Source: Hsuehochloa calcarea
Lineage: Eukaryota; Streptophyta; Magnoliopsida; Poales; Poaceae
Assembly: GCA_036346395.1 (NCBI GenBank)
Contig: CM070599.1
Location: 25,287,232-25,351,231, forward strand
Length of the DNA stretch: 64,000 nt
Direction: 5' to 3'
The position numbers and the translations under genes were made by a program. Shown piece after piece: positions 22,144 through 34,478 of the stretch. Positions within the stretch are counted from its first letter, which is position 1. Every line of letters begins with the position of its first letter. The notes under the pieces were generated by a model. It was not told the DNA's origin, ran no database searches, and worked only from the letters and a program-made list of their open reading frames with translations.

Positions 22144-23936
22144 TGTGGATTTCATGGGGATATTCTCCAGATCTTAGGATGATGTGACAATTGGCAATGG
22201 CGTTTTCGGTTTGTCGTTTCACGCGTTTTCGACAAAGTTACAGGCTTACTGCTCAGGGGCGGTCCGACCGGTCCTTGCACGGCGGTCCGACCGGTCCCAT
22301 ATCGGTCGGACCGGCCATCTGGGGCGGTCGGACCGGCGATGACCAAAAGTGTTCAAATCGAGCTGGGCCAAAAATAGGTGTTGTAGACAAGTAAGGGGAT
22401 CCCAATGCACTTGGTCTCATGATTTTGGAGCCTCGGTGAAAAGTTCTATTGGTTTAAAGTTTCGAAGGTTTGGATTTTGGGAGCTTGAATTTGGCTAAGT
22501 CCTAAGGGGGTCCGACCGCTCACGAGGAGCGGTCCGACCGCCATGGGCGATCCGACCGGCTCACCCGGAGCGGTCGGGCCGTGAACTACTTGAACGTCGG
22601 CCAACCGTGGCGATGTTGTCTTGTTAGATCAAAGTCATTGGTTTCATGGCATATGATTTGCATGTTGCATGTTTTGACTAACATGGGTCAAGTTGTGAAG
22701 AACTTGTTCCCGAATCGTGTTTTCTTGTGCGTGGTTGTGCGGTAGCTTGGTGGTCAACGACGGTCAGCGGCGAGGAGAATCGGGACTAGACTTGAAGAGT
22801 TGAGGTCGAGCGATCGGCGATGCGGGTGAGTCAACGACTCAAGCGTGACACAAGATGGACAATTGTGACCTATTGGCGAATCCATGATGCATGGTGAAGC
22901 GGTTTAGGTCAAAGGTTAAAGACGGCGCTGCGAAGCGTGCGTGTGTGACCCGTTTGTTAGTGGGCCTTAACGGGAGCCCAATTAAGTCAAACCCTAAGAG
23001 TTTTAGGCCTCCACTATAAATAGGAGGAGATGGTGGCTGCACCTCTCTCTCTCTCGCCTTTTTATGTTTCAAAACCCTAATTGTCTTTAGGGGAGTTGAG
23101 GTGGAGGCTAGGGCTCTTGATGGTTTGTGGTGAATTTCGTGATCCTTGATTATCCATCGATCCATGATGGTGTGGATGTAATCCAAAGAACAATCACGAA
23201 ATCAATCTATGCAAGGTTTGCTTGAGATAAGTCTCTTTTCGTTCTTGCTTTCAATTTCGTGTTTTTAGGGCTTTCTTTGATCCGCGAGTTTGTGATTGAT
23301 TCTTTCACGTGAATTAGCTTGCTGTGATATGTGTGAATCTATCTAGCATCATCTTAATCATCAATCTCTCACGAACAAGCTTTAGGATCAAGTTTTCGTT
23401 CTTGCGGTTTTAGACCTTCGTTAATCAATTGGCAATTGCTCAAGATCGTTCCAAGAATTATCATAATATTCGATTGGAATAGGTCCTCAATAGCATAGAG
23501 AAGGTGTGTGCAAAGTTTCGTGAAGTTTGGAGTTGAGAATCAAAAGTTAGACCTAATTGCAACTTCGTCATCGGGCTGATTTTCTGTTTGGATCGATTAC
23601 GTATCGCCGGTCCGATCGCCCGTCACCACCGGTCCGACCGATTTTGGAGAGGTTCGACCGCCAAGATAACAATGGTCCGACCGCCCGCAATCGGTCCGAC
23701 TGGTTCACTACAAATGATCGGACCGCCAATGATTTGTATTGCTTTAATTCTTGCGATTATTGTCGCATTGCTTAGGGGTTTTATTGGATTCAATACTAGT
23801 CTTCCATTTGTCTTGGTATATTGATCTTCATAGCTTTCTAATAGCTCTTTGAGTGAAATTGTATTGAGTTCATAATTTGTGAAAAAGTGAGCGTGCTCCT
23901 ATTCACCCCCCCTCTAGTCGCCTTTACGGTCCAACA
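22144..23936 (+). repeat. 5' LTR of element A
   Basis: 1,793 bp. Clusters of the palindrome GGTCCGACCG or GGTCGGACCG lie at about 22257-22340, 22510-22580 and 23608-23735. TATA box CTATAAATAG is at about 23015-23024. Confidence 0.93.
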
Positions 23937-23938
23937 AG

Positions 23939-23951
23939 TGGTATCAGAGCC
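23939..23951 (+). other. Primer-binding site of element A
   Basis: TGGTATCAGAGCC, the perfect Copia-type match to initiator tRNA-Met, two bases after the LTR. Confidence 0.92.
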
Positions 23952-23995
23952 CGGTTAGTTCAATCTTGATCTTAACCGGTCACTGAACTTTGGCG

Positions 23996-26101
23996 ATGGA
24001 TAAGTTTTCTACTAAACCGCATATCTTCGATGGGCACGACTATGCCTATTGGAAGAATCGTATGCGCGTCTTTCTTGAGAGCGAGGGACAAGCTATTTGG
24101 GATGTTGTTAGAGCCTCGCTGGTTATTCCTGAAATTGCTACACCTGCTTCTGCAATTCTTTTGGCTAACAACAATAAGGCTAAGAATCTTTTATATGGTG
24201 CACTTGGTAGACAAGAATATGATAGAATTTGCAATCTTTCAACTGCGCATGAAATTTGGAACACTCTCGAAACATATCATGAGGGTTCGTCCCAAATCAA
24301 AAAGGTGCGTCAAACTGTTTACAAGCGTGAGTACAATAAATTCGAGATGCGTCTGGAGAGAGCATCGATGACATTTTCAGTCGCTTTAATAAAGTAATTA
24401 ATCAAATGAAAGCTGTTGATATTGAATATTCTCAATCTGAAAATGCCACCCATCTCTTGGCTGCAATCAACACCAAGGAGTGGGAGATGAAAGCTACTGC
24501 TATAGAAGAAAATGTTGATCTTTCAAGTCTTACTTTAGAATTGCTTTATAGTAAACTCAAGACTCATGAAATTAAAAGAGTTGATCATCCTAAGAAAGAT
24601 AATTTAGCTTTGGTAGCAGATCCTCTCAAAAAGGCTTTTGATGACTCTTGTGAATCTTCTTCTGGATTTTCATTTGCTTGTTTATCTGCTATTCATGAAG
24701 AGGAGCTTGAAAGTATTCTGAAACGAGTTAGCTCTTCTAGCTAAGAAATTCACACGAGCCTACAATAATGTGAGAAACAAAAGAGAGGTGGTCGGTAACA
24801 TGCTATGAATGTGGTGAGCTCAATCATATCCGGGCAAATTGCCCCAAGCTGAAAGGTAAGAGCAATCATAAGGAAGGAAAGCCAGCTTGGAAGAAGCCTC
24901 CTTTCAACAAATCAAGGTATGAGGCAAATAAGCTTGTGAAGGCTGCTCACCGGTCCTTGCCTTTTGAGGATCAATCCTTGAGCGATGTGGATACCGGGAG
25001 TGAGGAGGACAAGGAGGAGGAGATCCTCAAGGTAAAAGAAAGGAAGGCCAAAGACTTCACTGGCATGTGCTTCATGGCTGACACGGAGGACATTGATGAT
25101 AATGAGGTATCTTTTACTTATGATGAGCTTTCTGCTAAATATGATTCTATAGTTGAGCAATTGCTTAGTCAAGATGAAGCGCTTGAATTTGTTATGACAA
25201 AAAATAAGAAATTAGAGTCAAAAATTAGCAAACTGAAAGTAGAGCTTAAAACTGCTAAGACTCTTGAACCTGATGAATGTTTATCTTGTCATGCTATGCA
25301 TTCTGAAATTACCAAGTTACAATCTGCTCATAATATTTGTGTACAACAACTTGAGAATGCTAAATCTGAACTAAATGAAATTAAAAGTGCTCCTTGTGAA
25401 AAATGTTTAGAATCTAGTAAATTGATTGCTTTTGATGTTTTTGATTCTAGCCCTTGCACTTCATGCTTAGAAAAAGAACGTGAAATCAAAGATATCTTAG
25501 AAGCTGCTAGAGTCAAATATGCTAAGCTTAAGGACAATATTGAAAATACTACTTGTGCTTCATGTTCCACTCTTAAGCTTGAAATTGCTTTGTATAAGGA
25601 AAAATCTATGGATAAAACTTGTGATTCTTGTGTCAACTTGAGAAAAGAAAATGCTTACCTTCATGATACATTAGAGAAATTTTCTAAAGGTAAGAAACAA
25701 TTAAACATGATTCTTGACAAGTCTAAAACTCCTTATAAGAAGCAAGGTTTAGGATTCAATTCTTTTCAAGACAATTCAACCCAAAAGTCATTCAAGTCTT
25801 GGAAAAGGTTTAATTGAATTCAAAACCCAACTTTGCAAAAACATCTTTTAAATCTGCAGGTTTTGCCCAACCTTGTATTAATTCAAATGGTGCTTCTTCT
25901 AGTGGTACCAAGTACCATTGCACTTATTGCAAAAAGGGGGGCAATTTGATGAATTACTGTTGGCGTAGGTTGAAAAATGATAGGAAAAATTTTGATAGAA
26001 TTTCATTCATGCAACCTAGAGCTTCTATGAGACATGGTAACACCGAAAAGAATAAACACTCGATTAGGATTTTTATCTCATGCAAATCATTATGTTTCTA
26101 G
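23996..26101 (+). pseudogene. Element A gag
   Basis: ATG at 23996 (MDKFSTKPHIFDGHDYAYWK). The UBN2 capsid region runs to about 24397, shifts, and continues 24406-24744. The zinc knuckle CYECGELNHIRANC is at 24801-24842. From 24936 an open frame of 293 codons carries an acidic coiled-coil region with five CxxC pairs (25278, 25395, 25455, 25554, 25620). The second knuckle region (CTYCKKGGNLMNYC, about 25920-25965) has Asn where element B has the zinc-binding His, so it is probably non-functional. Gag packages the element RNA into cytoplasmic particles. Confidence 0.88.
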
Positions 26102-26399
26102 ACATCCTAATTCTAATGTGTATCAGATCAAGGTCCGATCACCGGTGCTCACCGGTCTGACCGTTTTGGTCACCGGTCTGACCGCCAGCACAAAGCCGGT
26201 CAGACCGCCCATGGACAGCTCAAGTCTCATTTTAATTTGAACATTGCTCATAACCAAATGTTAAATGAAATCAAGGATAGTACTTCGGTTTGTATACTCC
26301 TTGCGAGACGTGTGTCTCGATCTTGGATTCCTAAATCTTGTTTATCTAATCCCAATATTGAGACACATCGTTCTTTGCTCCTTGATTTTTAGGATTACT

Positions 26400-27570
26400 G
26401 CGAAAGGGAAGAACACGTGGTTCGTTGACTCGGATGTTCACGCCACATGACCGAACTCAAAATGGTTCACCTCTTTCACGAGCAACGGTGATGACTTCAT
26501 CACCTTTGGAGATGATACACAAGGGCGAATTGAAGGAACAGGATCAATTAGGGTAAACAACAAATTCATTCTAAAGGATGTCGCTCTTGTGGACAAGCTT
26601 AGGTATGATCTCCTTTACGCTTCTCGACTTCTTGATGATGGGTATGAGACTGCTTTTAAGAAAAATGCTTGTCGTGTGCTTGATTCTCTTGGTGAGCTTG
26701 TGTTTGGAATCTCTAGAGTTGGTAGAATTTTGGGCCGACTTTTCGAATCTCTTCTTTGGATCTCTTAAATGTTTGCTTACATCTTCTTGATTTTTGGCTT
26801 TGGCATCGACGTTTGGGGCACATTGGTTTTGATCATTTGACGAGTTAGCAACCTTGATCTCATGAGAGGTTTGCCTAAGCTCAAAGTCATCAAAGATCTT
26901 TGTATGTGCGCCTTGTAGGCATGGCAAACAAGTTCTTTGCCTCACACACCATACTGTGACTATGGTTATGGTACTGGACCGGGACGGTTGCTTCATATGG
27001 ATACTGTTGGTCCTGCTAGAGTCCGGTCAGTTGGTGGAAAATGGTATATACTAGTCATAGTCGATGATCTTTCAAGATATACTTGGGTGTTCTTTCTTAC
27101 TTCAAAGGATGAAGCTTTTGGTTATTTTCATGATCTTGTTCTTCGTTTGGCTTCTGAGCTTCCTGGTGCTTTGAGAGCGATTCGCAGTGATAATGGCACG
27201 GAGTTCAAAAATGCTTCTTTGCTTCTTTTGTCTTTGGCGTGGTATTGAGCATCGCTTCTCCTCTCCACACGCCCTCAACAAAATGGCGTGGTGGAAAGGA
27301 AGAATAGGACCTTGGTCGAAATGGCTAGGACGATGCTAGATGAGTATAGCACACCTAGGAGATTTTGGGCCGAAGCTATTGCTACTGCTTGTCATATTGC
27401 CAATCGTGTCTTTTTGAGACCTTCTTTAGGCAAGACTCCTTATGAGCTTCGTTTTGGTAGAAAACCCTCTGTTTCGCATTTTCGAGTTTTTGGATCAAAA
27501 TGTTTTATTCTTAAGACAGGCAATTTAGATAAATTTGAATCAAGAACTTTTGATGGGGTATTTTGAGTTA
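26400..27570 (+). pseudogene. Element A protease and integrase
   Basis: Protease remnant NTWFVDSDVHAT, where missing bases disrupt the DSG triad found intact in element B, then DDFITFGDDTQGRIEGTGSI. Integrase runs from about 26940: HMDTVGPARVRSVGG, AIRSDNGTEFK (canonical SDNG), a shift near 27230, then GVVERKNRTLVEMART, so DDE residues remain across two frames. It ends with the linker region GKTPYELRFGRKP. Confidence 0.88.
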
Positions 27571-27909
27571 TCCCGCTCATTCGAGGGTTTTCGAGTTTTT
27601 ATCTGAGACTAACATTATTCAGGAGACTTGTAATGTCACTTTTGATGAGACTAGCCCTGGAGCTAGATCAATTGCTACAGATGATTTACAGGTGACAGAG
27701 AGTATTTTTGTGGAGGAAGATGAGGACGAAGCTAATGTCATTCCCTCATCTGCTGCTACTGAAGCGCCCATATTGATACAAGAACCTGCTACGTCTACTT
27801 CACCTTCGTTGAGGCTCCTGCTGCATCATCATCATCGAAGACTGCGGAGGTCGAAGAAACGACATCTCACCCGGGCGCTCCACTTCGCATTCAGAGACAG
27901 CATCCTCCT

Positions 27910-29520
27910 GAGCAGATAATAGGTAATCTACATGAGCGAGTCACTCGCTCGAGGTATAATGATCCAAATCTCTACTCTCATTCGGCTTTTGTTGCTTCTT
28001 TTGAACCCCGCGATATATCACATGCTTTATCTGATTCTAGCTGGGTAAATGCCATGCATGAGGAGTTAGAGAATTTTGAAAGAAACAAAGTTTGGAACCT
28101 AGTAGAACCTCCTAGTGGTCATAATGTTATAGGAACCCGTTGGGTGTTTAAGAATAAACAAGGTGAGGATGGTTCGTGGTTAGAAATAAGGCCGATTGGT
28201 AGCTCGGGGTTTGACCAAGTTGAGGGGTTAGATTTTGATGAGACATTTGCTCTGTTGCTAGACTAGAAGCCATTCGATTCTGCTTGCATTTTTGCATCAA
28301 AAGGTTTTAAATTATATCAGATGGATGTTAAAAGTGCCTTTTTAAATGGTTTCATAGATGAGGAAGTGTATGTTAAGCAACCCCCTGGTTTTGAGGATCC
28401 TAAATATCCAAATCGTGTTTTCAAGCTATCTAAAGCATTGTATGGTCTTAAACAAGCCCCTAGAGCCAGTATGATAGACTTAAGACCTTCTTGCTTAAAA
28501 ATAATTTTGAGATGGGTAAAGTGGATAAAACTCTATTCATTCTTAGACGTGACAATGACTTCCTGCTTGCTCAAATTTATGTGGATGATATTATCTTTGG
28601 TGGTTCCTCTAATGCTCTTGTTTCCAGCTTTTCTGACACCATGTCTAGGGAATTTGAGATGAGTATGATGGGAGAGCTTAATTACTTTTTGGGACTTCAA
28701 ATCAAGCAATGCAAGGAAGGAACTTTCATCCATCAGACGAAGTACACTAAAGATCTTCTCAAACGCTTCAACATGGGTGACTGCAAGCCAATTTCCACTC
28801 CCATGGCAACTTCAACTGTTTTGGATCCAGATGAGGAAGGAGAAGTCGTGGATCAACGCGAGTACCGCAGCATGATCGGCTCCTTCATGTTTGACGGCCT
28901 CGAGACCGGACATTCACTTCACGGTATGCCTTTGTGCAAGATTTCAGGCGTCTCCGAGAACTTCCCATCGCCAAGCCGTTAAGCGCATATTCAGGTATTT
29001 ACACTCTACCCTCTTATATGGCATTTGGTATTCCTGCTCTTCAGCTTTGTCCATTAGAGGTTTTTCAGATTCTGATTTTGCGGGCTGTCGGTTAGATAGG
29101 AAGAGTACCTCAGGCACCTGTCACTTTCTAGGCACGTCTCTTGTATCTTGGTCTTCTAAGCGGTCTTACATTGCACAATCCACTTCTTGAGGCGAGTATG
29201 TTCTTCGCTAGTTCTTTGTAGCCAAATTTTGTGGATGACGTCCACTTTGAAAGATTATGGGTTAAACTTTGCTAGTGTTCCTCTTTTCTGTGATAACACT
29301 TCTGCTATTAATATTGCTAAAACCCAGTGCAACATTCTAGGACTAAGCACATAGACATTCGCTTTCACTTCCTTAAAGATCATGTTGAAAAAGGTGATAT
29401 TGTGATGCACTTTGTAGAGTCCGAAGCTCAATTGGCGATATTCTTACCAAGCCTTTAGATCAAACCGATTTTCCTCCTTAAGAAGTGAGTTAGGGTAATT
29501 TATCCTTATGGGTTGGTTTG
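27910..29520 (+). pseudogene. Element A reverse transcriptase and RNase H
   Basis: RT fragments NVIGTRWVFKNKQGEDGS, QMDVKSAFLNGFIDEEVYVK and the intact catalytic YVDD at 28578-28589 in AQIYVDDIIFGGSS. RNase H remnants include SDSDFAGCRLDRKSTSGTCH at about 29080 and a conserved tail to about 29519 in shifting frames. Better preserved at the active site than element B but with more short deletions. Confidence 0.9.
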
Positions 29521-31344
29521 AGGGGAGTTTGATCTTTTCTTATCTTTCCTTGTTCTTTTGATCTTTTATTGTTCTTTTACGAACTTAGTGATCTTTTGAA
29601 CTTTTTAGATTTTTAGGCCTTTTAATTGCATCTCATTGTGTCATATTGCATTCATATGAAAAATACAACAAGTGGTATGAAAAATTCAAAAAAAATGCAT
29701 TGTAATATAAGATTTTACGCTTATCTTTTAAAATTGATGAAGCTTTGCCTATTACCCTTTAGAGCTTTTGTATTTCAATTCTTGCTCAATGTCATGTCTA
29801 GTTCTTTGACTTGCTAGAATTATCATGCTTTTACATGTGTAGCTAAGTCTTTGCTATATGAGCTAGAACCTTTTAAACAACTCAAACTAAGAAATTGCAA
29901 TTTGTGGATGTTTTAGCGAGTTGCGTAATTAGTGCTCCTCTTGTGACATTGGCCCTGTCAGAATTGCTTTGTTAGCTCTTTGATCTAAAATTGACCATTA
30001 CTTGAGCTTTTGTGTTCTTGAGATTCTAAAACTGCTCTTGTGAAAAATGAAAATCAAGATTGTCTTATGCTTAAATTGTGCCAAACTATTCTTACGAGGC
30101 CGCTTGTCAAATGACATGAACTTGGAGATAGTTTGATGAACCGAACGATCTCATGGGGACCGCTTGTCGAAATGACATGAACCTCAAGATTTGTCGCCCG
30201 GTAGAAGCTTAGAAAGAGTTTGTGGATGGCTCCTAGTCCGGGATCTTCTTTACTAAGATATACCTTTAATCAACTTTTGGTCGAAGCTTAGGATGAGTTT
30301 GTGGATGGCTCCTAGTCCAGGATCTTGTCACTAAGTTAGATCATTAGTCAACTTCAATATTCAATGCAAATGAGAAAAATGTTGACAAATAGGCGTTTAC
30401 AAAATATTGAGCAAAATGATTCAATACGGGACTTGATTGACTCTTACTGTGGTCTTTGTTAGATTTTTGATCTCACTTTGACATTTGACATGGCCAATTT
30501 CACTTTAGGATCCTCTTGATGAACTTGTTTGAATTTGAAGCGTTGCTTAAATTGATAAAATCTAATGCTTTACTTTTGAGCCTTTGTGCTTAGCTTTGAT
30601 ATATATGTCTTACCATGATCTTGCTAGCGTTGTCGGGCTTGATATCTTTGTTTGTGCAATATTAGAGAAACTACATTGTTCTTTTGGGTAATCTCCAAAG
30701 CTTCTTATCAAAAATTGAAAATACAAAATTGAAGCCACTCCATTGCACTTCATGCATATTCCTCTTTATGCTTCTTTTGTTTACGCTTCTTTCTTTATTC
30801 TCTATTTGTTATTCTGGATGAGAGGAAGGCGTGATTCCTTGATGAATCCATTGTCAAAGGGGAGAAGATGTGTTAAATGAAAGATATTTCTTTGGGAGAA
30901 GATGTGTAATATTTCTTTGCTACTCTTATTTGGAGAAGATGTGTTAATGAGAAGATTGGGGAGAAGTTTATACAAAGGGAGAAACTGAAAATTTGAAATT
31001 TGATGATCATAGTGAGGGGAGTTCTTGAGTTGCATTCTTATTGTCTTATTGAATATTCGAACTTGAATTGCATTCTTTTATACTCACAATGATCATAGGT
31101 CAATTGAACAATTGTTCTTTCATATGGACCTCATGTGAGAATTTTGACCCTTTTAAAAATCAAAGTTTTATGCTTTCTTTTGCCTTGTCTCACATGCCTA
31201 TACTATTCGATGCCACTTGGTCATTTTCATTGCTTTTTCTTGCTTATGGACCAAGTTGTGCCTTTGTGCAGCTGCGAGTAAACTCGTTTTCAAACCTCTT
31301 ACTTACATTTTGGATAATTGCCAATGTGTTCATCAAGGGGAGAT
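29520..31344 (+). other. Noncoding 3' region of element A
   Basis: Related to 16617-18336 in element B. Polypurine motifs occur near 29519, 30857, 31014 and 31336, each with a four-G run where element B usually has five. No ORF is supported. Confidence 0.75.
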
Positions 31345-33146
31345 TGTGGATTTCATGGGGATATTCTCCGATCTTAGGATGATGTGACAATTGGCAATGG
31401 CGTTTCGGTTTGTCGTTTCACGCGTTTTCGACAAAGTTACAGGCTTACTGCTCAGGGGCGGTCCGACCGGTCCTTGCAGCGATCCGACCGGTCCCATATC
31501 GGTCGGATCGGCCATCTGAAGGCGATCGGACCGGCGATGACCAAAAGTGTTCAAATCGAGTGGGCCAAAAATAGGTGTTGTAGACAAGTAAGGATCCCAA
31601 TGCACTTGGTCTCATGATTTTGGAGCCTCGGTGAAAAGTTCTATTGGTTTAAAGTTTCCAGAAGGTTTCGGATTTTGGGAGCTTGAATTTCGGCTAAGTC
31701 CTAAGGGGCGGTCCGACCGGCTCACAGGGAGCGGTCCGACCGGCCATGGGCGATCCGACCGCTCACCGGAGCGGTCGGGCCGTAACTACTTGAACGTCGG
31801 CCAACTTCGTGGCGATGTTGTCTTGTTAGATCAAAGTCATTGGTTTCATGGCATATGATTTGCATGTTGCATGTTTTGACTAACATGGGTCAAGTTGTGA
31901 AGAACTTGTTCCCGAATACGTGTTTTCTTGTCTGTGGTTGTGCAGGTAGCTTGGTGGTCAACGACGGTCAACGGCGAGGAGAATCGGGACTAGACTTGAA
32001 GAGTTGAGGTCGAGCGATCGACGATGCGGGTGAGGTCAACGACTCAAGCGTGACACAAGATGGACAATTGTGACCTATTGGCGAATCCATGATGCATGGT
32101 GAAGCGGTTTAGGTCAAAAGGTTAAAGACGGCGCTTTGCGAAGCGTGCGTGTGTGACCCGTTTGTTAGTGGGCCTTAACGGGAGCCCAATTAAGTCAAAC
32201 CCTAAGAGTTTTAGGCCTCCACTATAAATAGGAGGAGATGGTGGTGCACCTCTCTCCTCTCTCGCCTTTTATGTTTCAAAACCCTAATTGTCTTTAGGGA
32301 GTTGAGGTGGAGGCTAGGGCTCTTGATGGTTTGTGGTGAATTTCGTGATCCTTGATTATCCACGATCCATGATGGTGTGGATGTAATCCAAAGAACAATC
32401 ACGAAATCAATCTATGCAAGGTTTGCTTGAGATAAGTCTCTTTTCGTTCTTGCTTTCAATTTCGTGTTTTAGGGCTTTCTTTGATCCGCGAGTTTGTGAT
32501 TGATTCTTTCACGTGAATTAGCTTGCTGTGATATGTGTGAATCTATCTAGCATCATCTTAATCATCAATCTCTCACGAACAAGCTTTAGGATCAAGTTTT
32601 CGTTCTTGCCCGGTTTTAGACCTTCGTTAATCAATTGGCAATTGCTCAAGATCGTTCCAAGAATTATCATAATATTCGATTGGAATAGGTCCTCAATAGC
32701 ATAGAGAAGGTGTGTGCAAAGTTTCGTGAAGTTTGGAGTTGAGAATCAAAAGTTAGACCTAATTGCAACTTCGTCATCGGTGATTTTATTGTTTGGATCG
32801 ATTCAGATCGCCGGTCCGATCGCCGTCACCACCGGTCCGACCGATTTTGGAGAGGTTCGACCGCCAAAGATAATAAGCGGTCCGACCGCCCGGCAATCGG
32901 TCCGACCGGTTCACTACAGCGGTCAGACCGCCAGTACTTGTATTGCTTTAATTCTTGCTGATTATTGTCGCATTGCTTAGGGGTTTTTATTGGATTCAAT
33001 ACTAGTCTTCCATTTGATCGGTATATTGATCTTCATAGCTTTCTAATAGCTACTGGAGTGAAATTGTATTGAGTTCATAATTTGTGAAAAAGTGAGCGTG
33101 CTCCTATTCACCCCCCCCCCCCTCTAGTCGCCTTTACGGTCCAACA
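31345..33146 (+). repeat. 3' LTR of element A
   Basis: 1,802 bp, same ends as the left LTR; TATA box near 32222. It ends with a C-run of about 13 near 33110, against about 8 in the left LTR. Differences from the left LTR are mostly 1-3-base indels. Confidence 0.93.
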
Positions 33147-34240
33147 CAACTGATGCTTTTGAGGATGCTATGGTGACTTTTCAGACTCAGTATGCTGCCT
33201 ACAAGACATGGATTGATGAGGATGCTCGTGCCTCTGCTATTCTGGTTGCTAGCATGGAGGTGAAATTCACTGGGGATGTGGTTGGTTTGGCTTCAACACA
33301 ATTGATCTGGACGCATATGCGCAACCGCTATGAGCCGTCTGGTGATTCCTTGTATCTTTCTGTTGTGCATCAAGAGCAGTCATTACAGTAGGGAGATGCC
33401 ACTGTGGATGAGTTCTATGCTCAGTTGTCGGCGGTATGATGTCAGATTGACTATTTGGGATCGGATGTTTGCCACACTTGCCAGTGCTATCAGCGCCAGC
33501 AGTCTCACTTGTAGCTTTGTCGCATCAATGACTTCTTAACACGTCTTGGTGAGTATGAGCAGACTCGTGCTTAGTTGCTGGCACGACACCCTCGTGTGAC
33601 TTTGTTAGAGGCTCTTGCAGTTGTTCGTGCTGAGAAATTCGGCTTCGTGTTGCGGGTCTACTGCCGCTCCAGTCATCTCTTTCAGTTCTGGCAACTCGTC
33701 CAGCTTCTACACCTGATACAGCTACTCCATCACCAGTGATGACTTCACCAGTGACAGCTACCATGGGTAGGGGATTACACTGTACTTACTGCAACAAGGA
33801 TGAACATGTACAACAGACCTGCTACAAAAAGAAGAAGGATTTACGTTGTGGTAGCCGTCCTTCATAGGGAACTAGTGGTTCCTCCTCTCAAAGGAGCTCT
33901 AGTGCCTCTGACTCTCAGGAATTTCTCACACTGCTGCATCGCATGACTGCTCTTGCACTGTCTGATTCTGTTGGTTCTGCTGCCCAGTCTTCCAATGAGA
34001 GACCACCTTCCACTTCTTCATCAGGTATCATACCTTGGATCCTTCACTCTGGTACTTCCTTTCATATGACACCTATTTTCACTAGTCTTACTTATATTCG
34101 TCCTTTAGCTGCTCCTGCCACTGTTCAGACAGCAGATGGTACCTCCCTTTCTGTCACAGTATGAGTCACTCTCTCGAATTCCTCTTTTCATATTCCTGAT
34201 GTTTCTCATGTTCCTAAACTAACCATACAGCTCATCTCTG
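33147..34240 (+). pseudogene. Element C gag 3' part and protease
   Basis: Gag resumes with FQTQYAAYKTWIDEDARASA and MEVKFTGDVVGLASTQLIWT. A knuckle-like CTYCNKDEHVQQTC follows near 33780. The protease site reads WILHSGTSFHM at about 34040, where the catalytic Asp of DSG is replaced by His, so the protease is dead. Stops are frequent. Confidence 0.8.
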
Positions 34241-34478
34241 CGGCCAGCTCACTGATCATTGTTGTCGTGTTATTCTCGACTCTGACTTTTGTTGTGTTCA
34301 GGATCGACGCACGGGGACTCTGGTTGGTACTGGCCCTCGCCGTCATGACTCACAGCGTCTATGGGAGCTTGACTGGCTCCATCTTCCTTTTGCTGCCCCT
34401 GCCAGTCTTGTTGTCTCCACCAACGCCACTGCTTCTGCTGCATCCTCCACTGCATCTTTTGCTTAGTGGCATCATCAT

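Larger units (their letters stand above)
22144..33146 (+). mobile_element. Element A: complete Sirevirus-like Ty1/Copia nested in element C
   Basis: LTRs at 22144-23936 (1,793 bp) and 31345-33146 (1,802 bp), both TGTGGATTTC to GTCCAACA, flanked by the exact 5-bp duplication CAACT (22139-22143 and 33147-33151). It interrupts the gag of element C. Internal order is primer-binding site, gag with zinc knuckle and coiled coil, protease, integrase, RT, RNase H, and a ~1.8-kb noncoding region with polypurine motifs. It is homologous to element B throughout. The coding frames are broken many times, mostly by missing single bases or pairs. The RT box is intact. Confidence 0.95.
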
